From the NCBI GenBank assembly GCA_004114245.1, contig QZWS01000139.1, positions 1-22,450 on the forward strand: a stretch of 22,450 bases of DNA. Direction: 5' to 3'. Numbering within the stretch: the first letter of the stretch is position 1; each line of letters starts with the position of its first letter. Below the pieces are notes generated by a model. It was not told the origin of the DNA. It saw only the letters and a list, made by a program, of their open reading frames with translations, and did no database searches. This DNA is from Zoopage sp. CT-All. Taxonomy: Eukaryota > Zoopagomycota > Zoopagomycetes > Zoopagales > Zoopagaceae. The position numbers were made by a program, and so were the translations under genes. Below are positions 17,666 through 22,450 of this stretch, one piece after another.

Positions 17666-18749
17666 TTATTCGCCTCGCGAACTCGCCCTTCGAGCCACAA
17701 CACTCCAATCTACTGCCTCCCACCACTTCTCCACATACTTTTCCTTGCCACCAACACCGTATTCGCCCACCCATGCATGTTCCCACACGGAAAGATTGAG
17801 CAATGGCCTCATCGTCGCTACTAACGCCGGATCCGCAGTCGCGGCAGCGGTCTGCGAGCTTGGCACATTCTCGGTCACCCCGGTAGCCATTTCATTTCGC
17901 ACTGCACCAAATCGATCTGTGCCATACTTCGTTTCGGTTCCACGCATCCCCAAGCCGCGCATCAAGTCCGACTGATTGGTTCGCATCGATGACGCACTAC
18001 TAGTCACCTCTTGAGCACTATAACTAGCTACACGGTAGTTCTTGGACCATGGCGTCCCGGCATTATATGTATTCATGACATGCAGCGTCTTTTCCTTGGG
18101 ATGCTCGACGAGCCAGGTATATCCGGAGCCAAACACGGCCAATGCACTGTTCGTGAACTAAAAACAGTCCACAAAGGGCTAAGCACTAACGGCGCAAGGG
18201 ACGTAACGGCACACCTGGGATTTGAAAGCCTCGATGGACCCGAATTGGACCCGCAGACGCGTCGCTAGATTCTCGGGCATCTCGGCCCTCGCCGGGCTCT
18301 ACCCAAACCACACGATCAGCGACGCTCACCAAGCCGAAAACGATGCCTACCAAGCTGTGCAAGAAGAACTCGATGTTTAGCACCTGGCCGGCAACACTTT
18401 CCACGACTGCCTCGAGGCCATCCCCACCTGCGACCTTTCCACTCGCGGTCTGCACGATCGCCTTCAGCCCCCATCGCTCATACTCTGTTCCACGGCATAG
18501 GGAATCGAGGCGCTGCAACATTGGGGTGTAGTAGTCGTGGTAGTAGGCGGCGAGGGCTGGCGCAGACAGGACCGGAGGGACGCCGGATGCGAGCGAGTAC
18601 GCCAGCGCCGTCGGGGTCCGTGGCGAGAGGGAGGCGGCGGGTGTCGAGTACCCGCGACGCGGAATACGCCGCAATACTGCCTACTCGGGCATTCCGTTGG
18701 AGATATGAACGGGCTGTTTTAGGAATACCTGAGCTGTCCGCGGAAGCAT
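17666..18749 (-). CDS. SOD-fold mitochondrial small-subunit ribosomal protein, mS42/mS43-like
   Basis: Exons 18749-18729, 18680-18351, 18298-18215 and 18157-17666 encode 308 residues. The start uses a 7-codon first exon, giving MLPRTAQAVLRRIPRRGYST, a basic, likely mitochondrial targeting sequence. The rest is an iron/manganese superoxide dismutase fold: YYHDYYTPMLQRL, FFLHSLSP, FGSIEAFKSQFTNSALAVFG, GSGYTWLV, HVMNTYNAGTP, LSVWEHAW and YVEKWWEAVDW. Metal ligands are broken: the second-ligand His (NH.xF) is Ile110, and the Asp of DVWEHAY is Ser268; His272 remains. Fungi carry two such non-enzymatic SOD-like proteins in the mitoribosome (Rsm26, Mrp1), which fits. Choosing between them needs alignment. 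An insertion of about 60 residues separates NTYNAGTP from the last motif. Divergent to CHO1 with 44 bp between starts. Confidence 0.85.
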
Positions 18750-18793
18750 TGGATTGAAAACAGCAAGCAGTCACGCTTCGGCTTCTCACTGCC
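18750..18793. promoter_or_regulatory. 44-bp divergent intergenic spacer, mS42-like / CHO1
   Basis: Start codons of the mitoribosomal gene and CHO1 are 44 bp apart, so the genes share promoter DNA. The spacer has an A-rich run (18756-18760) and a C/T-rich CHO1 side. I see no TATA element or inositol-response (ICRE) core. Confidence 0.65.
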
Positions 18794-19561
18794 ATGTCCT
18801 CCGCCGACATTGCTCCGCTGCGCCAGCGACTTCCCGCCGACACGCCCTGCCAATCCCCTGCTCCCCCGCCCCCACTGCGGCCGCATGTCCAACCCGCGGG
18901 CCGTTTCTCTCTCGTCCGCTCCTTCGCGCTCGCTGACTTTTTGACGCTTGGAAACGGCGCCTGCGGCTTTCTAGCCATTCTTTCGTGTCTTCGGCACCTC
19001 TCCCACCCGCCCCTCCTTCCTGCTGGCGATGGAAACTGGAATCTCTGGTGGGCCATGGCGCTGCTTCCCCTTGGCGGGTTCCTCGACGTCATGGACGGCC
19101 GTGTCGCACGCTGGCGCAACCAGTCCTCCATTCTCGGGCAAGAGCTCGATTCGCTTGCGGATCTCATAACATTTGCCGTTGCTCCCGCGGTGCTGGGATA
19201 CACCCTTGGACTCCGAACCCACCTCGACGCGGTCATACTCACCTCCTTTGTGGCGTGTGTTTTGGCAAGGCTGGCAAGGTACAATGCCACTGTGGCCGCG
19301 CTGCCCAAGGCTGGGGGTGGCAAGATTCGGTATTTTGAAGGGACGCCTGCACCCACCTCGCTCTTCATTGTCCTGCTCATGGTATACGAATTGTATATGG
19401 GTCGAGTCGGAGCGGGGGCAGCGACCGGGGATGCTGCCTGGTCCTGGTGGGAGAGCTGCGCAGTGCCAGGACTCGGCGCTGAGGTGACGAATCTGAGCTG
19501 GCTGTTTTTGGCGTCGGGCACTGCAATGGTGAGTCGCACGCTGCGCATTCCCAAGTTGTGA
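18794..19561 (+). CDS. CHO1: CDP-diacylglycerol-serine O-phosphatidyltransferase
   Basis: Single exon, 255 residues. The enzyme makes phosphatidylserine from CDP-diacylglycerol and serine in the endoplasmic reticulum membrane. The CDP-alcohol phosphotransferase signature D-G-x2-A-R-x8-G-x3-D-x3-D is complete at residues 101-123 (DGRVAR, then G115, D119, D123). Upstream, ADFLTLGNGACGFLAI (about 47-62) is the family's first transmembrane segment and entry motif. GGKIRYFEGTPAPTS matches the conserved segment of fungal PS synthases and bacterial-type class II enzymes. About 40 Pro-rich cytosolic residues precede the first helix, and several hydrophobic stretches follow the motif. A phosphatidylinositol synthase is less likely given RYFEGTPAP. 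It is convergent with the PHP-domain gene; stops are 121 bp apart. Confidence 0.9.
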   Translation: MSSADIAPLRQRLPADTPCQSPAPPPPLRPHVQPAGRFSLVRSFALADFLTLGNGACGFLAILSCLRHLSHPPLLPAGDGNWNLWWAMALLPLGGFLDVMDGRVARWRNQSSILGQELDSLADLITFAVAPAVLGYTLGLRTHLDAVILTSFVACVLARLARYNATVAALPKAGGGKIRYFEGTPAPTSLFIVLLMVYELYMGRVGAGAATGDAAWSWWESCAVPGLGAEVTNLSWLFLASGTAMVSRTLRIPKL

Positions 19562-19682
19562 GCAGTGCGGCACTGATTACGGGATTATTCTATCAAATTG
19601 TGAGCACATGCATTGAGGTGGACTATTTGCAATGTACTACTATCATTGACTATTCATACATATGCAAGAATATCATACACAG

Positions 19683-21345
19683 CTAGACGTAATAAAGAGA
19701 GTACTCGCTCCCGCGGTGTGCACCGCCACTTGCATCCCGCCACCCATCCTCTCGCCCCCGCCATCGCTTCCACAGACCAGTGGCCCGCACCGCTATCCAC
19801 AGCCACATCTTTCTGCTGCCCCACCACACTATTTCTCCTGCCGCGCAAATCACCACGAGCCAGACCACGAGCCACCCAATCGCACCCCATTCTACTTGGT
19901 ATATTCGCGGCTGGCAAAACGAGCCCTGGTACGAGTACATTCCGCGGTACTCGATCACATAATTCTCAAAATATTCTGCCAGACCACCAAGCGGCACGTA
20001 AGCGTTGTAGGGCACTGAGACAGGCGGGTAAGCGCGAGGCCTTGTGCCGGCTGGGAAGAATAGTATACTGGTATTGGTTGCCGTGCGCAACGAGGCAAGA
20101 ATTTGATCGGATGTAGCAGGCGTAGAACGACCGTTGCCATTGCTTGTACGGAGCGCCGTCCATGCATAGGCGCCATCAGGCGTATGCATATCTGATCCCG
20201 TTACGGCCACGACACGCTTCCCACTCCCTTTGGCCGCTCGGGCCATAATATCACTATAGCTCACAGAATCAACGGTCTGTCCGTTAATGATCTCGACGCC
20301 ATCCACGCCCACACTATCCAGTAGGGTAGCAAGCGACGGATGATTTGGGAGCGTGGCAAGTTGGTACGGCGCGGTCGTCCTATTCGACCAAGGAATGTGA
20401 TTGACCACGACCTAGGCAGATATTAGGCTTCGAGAACCTGGAGCATAGCATACAATTCCACCAAGCGAATGCGCCTTATCCACAACGGACTTCAGCTCTG
20501 CGTCTGTTGGCCACGGCGATGTTGGCGCAATCGTTTCATTCACGCCAAGAATATTCATATGGATTCGACAACAGCTGTTCAGCCACAGAATAGTCAGCAA
20601 ACAAATGCATGAAAAGAGCGCCGCCACCAACCTATATTCCTGCCCGATGAGAACGGTGATATTTCCAGGGTACACTCGCTCGGCGTACTCCCGAGCAAGG
20701 ACTGCACCGCGCACAGTGTTGTGGTCTGTCACCGCGATCGCATTATACCCGTGTGCTGCACAGTTCATTAGATACATGAGAGTGCATGCCACTTGACACA
20801 CCAATGGCCCAGTCGACGACTTGGGACGGCTCGAGCTGGCCATCGGATTCCGTCGTATGTATATGCGCATCCATCAGCACGTCGTAATCCTCGCCAAATG
20901 TTGCATTCCACGGACGCAGAAATTCACGCGGATTCACCCTCCAGTTGAAATTCAAGCCCGAATAGTCGTACACATCGGGCTTTGCTTTAGCTTTGATGAG
21001 AAGCAGTATGAGGTAGAATAGGATAAGGAAGGCAGCAACAATGGCGATGCGGCGGGCGAGTCGAATGAAGCCAAGGCGAAGGACTCTGGGCATCATTTGC
21101 AACCATAGTCTTGATCGGTGCTTCATATTTATCCCCGCCGATGCCACTGGCTCGGGGAAGGTGGGCTCAGCAAAGCGGGAGATGGGCCGCGGAGGAGTTG
21201 ACCCGGACGCAACGAAATCGGAAGAAACCAGCAGCCCGTCAACCGACCCAGCCGGGGAGGATGCGTTGGTGCGAAGGAGACCGTCGGGGATGGAGCCCGG
21301 CTGTGGTGGGTGCAGCGGTCGAGGTGCAGCGATGCTGGCTGCCAT
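19683..21345 (-). CDS. Membrane-anchored PHP-domain phosphoesterase-like protein
   Basis: Exons 21345-20802, 20755-20632, 20574-20454 and 20411-19683 encode 505 residues. The PHP (polymerase and histidinol phosphatase) metal site is well preserved: DAHIHTTESDG (Asp159, His161, His163), AVTDHNT (Asp192, His193), GQEYS, HMNILGVN, NHIPW (His268) and TGSDMHTPDG (Asp337, His339). Splicing at each intron joins these motifs exactly. A hydrophobic helix at about 98-117 precedes the domain and another lies near 441-456, so the catalytic part should sit between two membrane anchors, with several NxS/T sites suggesting a lumenal or outer face. Fungal genomes carry such uncharacterised membrane PHP proteins; the substrate is unknown. 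A phosphoesterase is inferred from the metal ligands only. Confidence 0.85.
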
Positions 21346-21609
21346 GCCGCTATAATTTCAATCAACCGATGCTGAACCGCTCGGAGTGGTGGCGCCTACG
21401 AGCAGCTGCGGTGTGCTGGGAGTTATATACGAGGAAAAGAGGCGGCAGGGCGCTCGGTGTTGCGATGATCGGCGATGTTTGCGACAGCGTGGACTGTGAT
21501 AGAGTTCGCAATCAACGCAAATGTACCGTATCTTGCAGGCATCGCGAAATACATGCCTGTATTGCTGAAGTGGTGGCGCGAGAAGCTATGTCGCCTGTGC
21601 AATTAAAAT
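21346..21609. other. Upstream region of the PHP-domain gene
   Basis: Base composition is still gene-like. A TATA-like CTATAA next to the start codon (21350-21355) is too close for a usual TATA box. TGGTGGCGC occurs twice (about 21388 and 21571). I see no coding region. Confidence 0.35.
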
Positions 21610-22330
21610 ACTCAAGGGCATCCTAGGGAAGCACCAGTGTCACCACTACAAGACTTGCTTAAGAAGTGTTGCTATATCAATAGTAGCCAACACATATCTC
21701 TATATAAGTATTGAAAGATATAAGCACTAGTGTTTGTGATGTGTACATATGTGGAGGCAGCTGGGGAATGGCAGTGGAAGAGTGCAGAGTATTGGAGTAG
21801 TAAGTCTTTTGGAGTATGATGATACTCCTATGCATTGAAATAATTGAATAAGAAAGTGATTACTACTAGTGCAAGTCTTTTATAAATAGAATATACTACT
21901 CTAAAAATAAAATATACTTAGATTTTGGGATACTAGTAGTTATATACCATAGTACTTATCCTTTAGTACTTTTAGCTAGTCTATATAAGGGCTAGCCAGA
22001 CAATTCTCATGGTAGTCTTTTCTTCTTTATTTAACTTATACTAGCATTAATTCTAATACATACAAGTTTCATCTGATCCACCTTGGAGTCCTCACAGTCT
22101 GATTACATTCATTAACTTTAGCTACCATTAAAGTCTATAGCTTCATATCTAACCTAATGATGGCAAAGATACTCTTAGGATAGTATGCTATATACTTTGG
22201 CAAAATGCAATGTCTTATTATAAATGCAGACCTAGCAGAAGTTATTGGATTCTACATATTCATCACCTCACTATTCTGCATTCTCCCACTATCCACTATC
22301 CAATTACTATCTATGCTGTACAGTATAAAG
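21610..22330. other. AT-rich gene-free block
   Basis: Composition falls abruptly into AT-rich sequence, unlike the rest of the window. It has two TATA-box-like TATATAAG stretches (about 21702 and 21982), a short inverted repeat around the second (TAGCTAG and CTAGCC), and repeated short words such as AAGTCTTTT and ACTAGT. I find no coding region, terminal repeats or target duplication. It may be a decayed mobile element or a long AT-rich promoter region. Confidence 0.4.
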
Positions 22331-22450
22331 ACCTCCAGCTCACATGCTGGCACACGCCTGCCTAAAAACCCGATCGAGACTGCTGATCTCAACGTTTTTT
22401 TCTACTCCAATCTGCAAAACGCATCACGCCACTGCGACAACAAATCATAG
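22321..22450 (+). promoter_or_regulatory. Possible promoter region for a gene beyond the right edge
   Basis: GC content rises again after about 22330. TATAAAG occurs at about 22323, followed by C-rich sequence with few G residues, as in leaders of fungal genes. The 81-codon frame covering this stretch ends at the last base and shows nothing recognisable, so I do not call it a gene. Confidence 0.25.

Noticed and set aside
18478-19554. 358-codon minus-strand frame covering CHO1 and the start of the mS42-like gene
   Set aside because: It is antisense to CHO1, whose motif is complete, and out of frame with the mS42-like exons. A shadow of GC-rich coding sequence.
22205-22450. 81-codon frame at the right edge
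   Set aside because: Hydrophobic translation of AT-rich DNA with no recognisable domain or start context.
1-22450. CRISPR arrays, insertion sequences, operons
   Set aside because: No regularly spaced repeats, terminal inverted repeats or transposase motifs seen. Spliceosomal introns show a eukaryotic genome.

Overview
This window looks like a piece of a compact, gene-dense fungal nuclear genome. It holds thirteen complete protein-coding genes, one tRNA gene and one gene cut by the left edge. I reconstructed 37 spliceosomal introns, all 41-65 nt long; 36 are GT-AG and one, in VAC14, is best read as GC-AG. The gene set fits a fungus outside the budding yeasts: ATG101, VAC14, a DGAT1-type acyltransferase, a PRCC-family protein and an AFG2B/SPATA5L1-like double AAA ATPase. 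An early-diverging lineage such as Zoopagomycota/Kickxellomycotina is my inference from gene content and intron style; nothing here proves it.

Layout, left to right. 1-309 (-): gene truncated by the window edge. 556-637 (+): tRNA-Lys(CUU) with a 9-nt intron. 1336-3037 (+): serine/threonine-dehydratase-like protein lacking the PLP lysine, with a basic AT-hook-like tail. 3451-3609 (+): 52-residue secreted peptide precursor. 3716-6931 (-): VAC14. 6971-8101 (+): PRCC-like protein. 8416-9924 (+): DGAT1-like acyltransferase. 10445-11145 (+): GINS subunit PSF2. 11211-12023 (-): SRRM1-like PWI protein. 12077-14048 (+): NOP2. 14261-16431 (+): AFG2B-like AAA ATPase in 11 exons. 16764-17552 (+): ATG101. 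17666-18749 (-): SOD-fold mitoribosomal protein mS42/mS43-like. 18794-19561 (+): CHO1. 19683-21345 (-): membrane-anchored PHP-domain protein. From about 21610 to 22320 the sequence is visibly AT-rich and carries no gene I can support.

The genes are mostly unrelated housekeeping functions: phosphoinositide and phospholipid metabolism, triacylglycerol synthesis, DNA replication, splicing, rRNA methylation, ribosome maturation, autophagy and mitochondrial translation. They are not a functional cluster. Three divergent pairs (VAC14/PRCC, PWI/NOP2, mS42/CHO1) have start codons separated by only 39, 53 and 44 bp, so they must share promoter DNA. Convergent pairs end 65-121 bp apart.

The least ordinary items are the dehydratase-fold pseudoenzyme with a possible DNA-binding tail, the small secreted precursor with a Trp/Pro-rich C-terminal peptide behind a dibasic site, the N-domain-less AFG2B-like ATPase, and the GC-AG intron.
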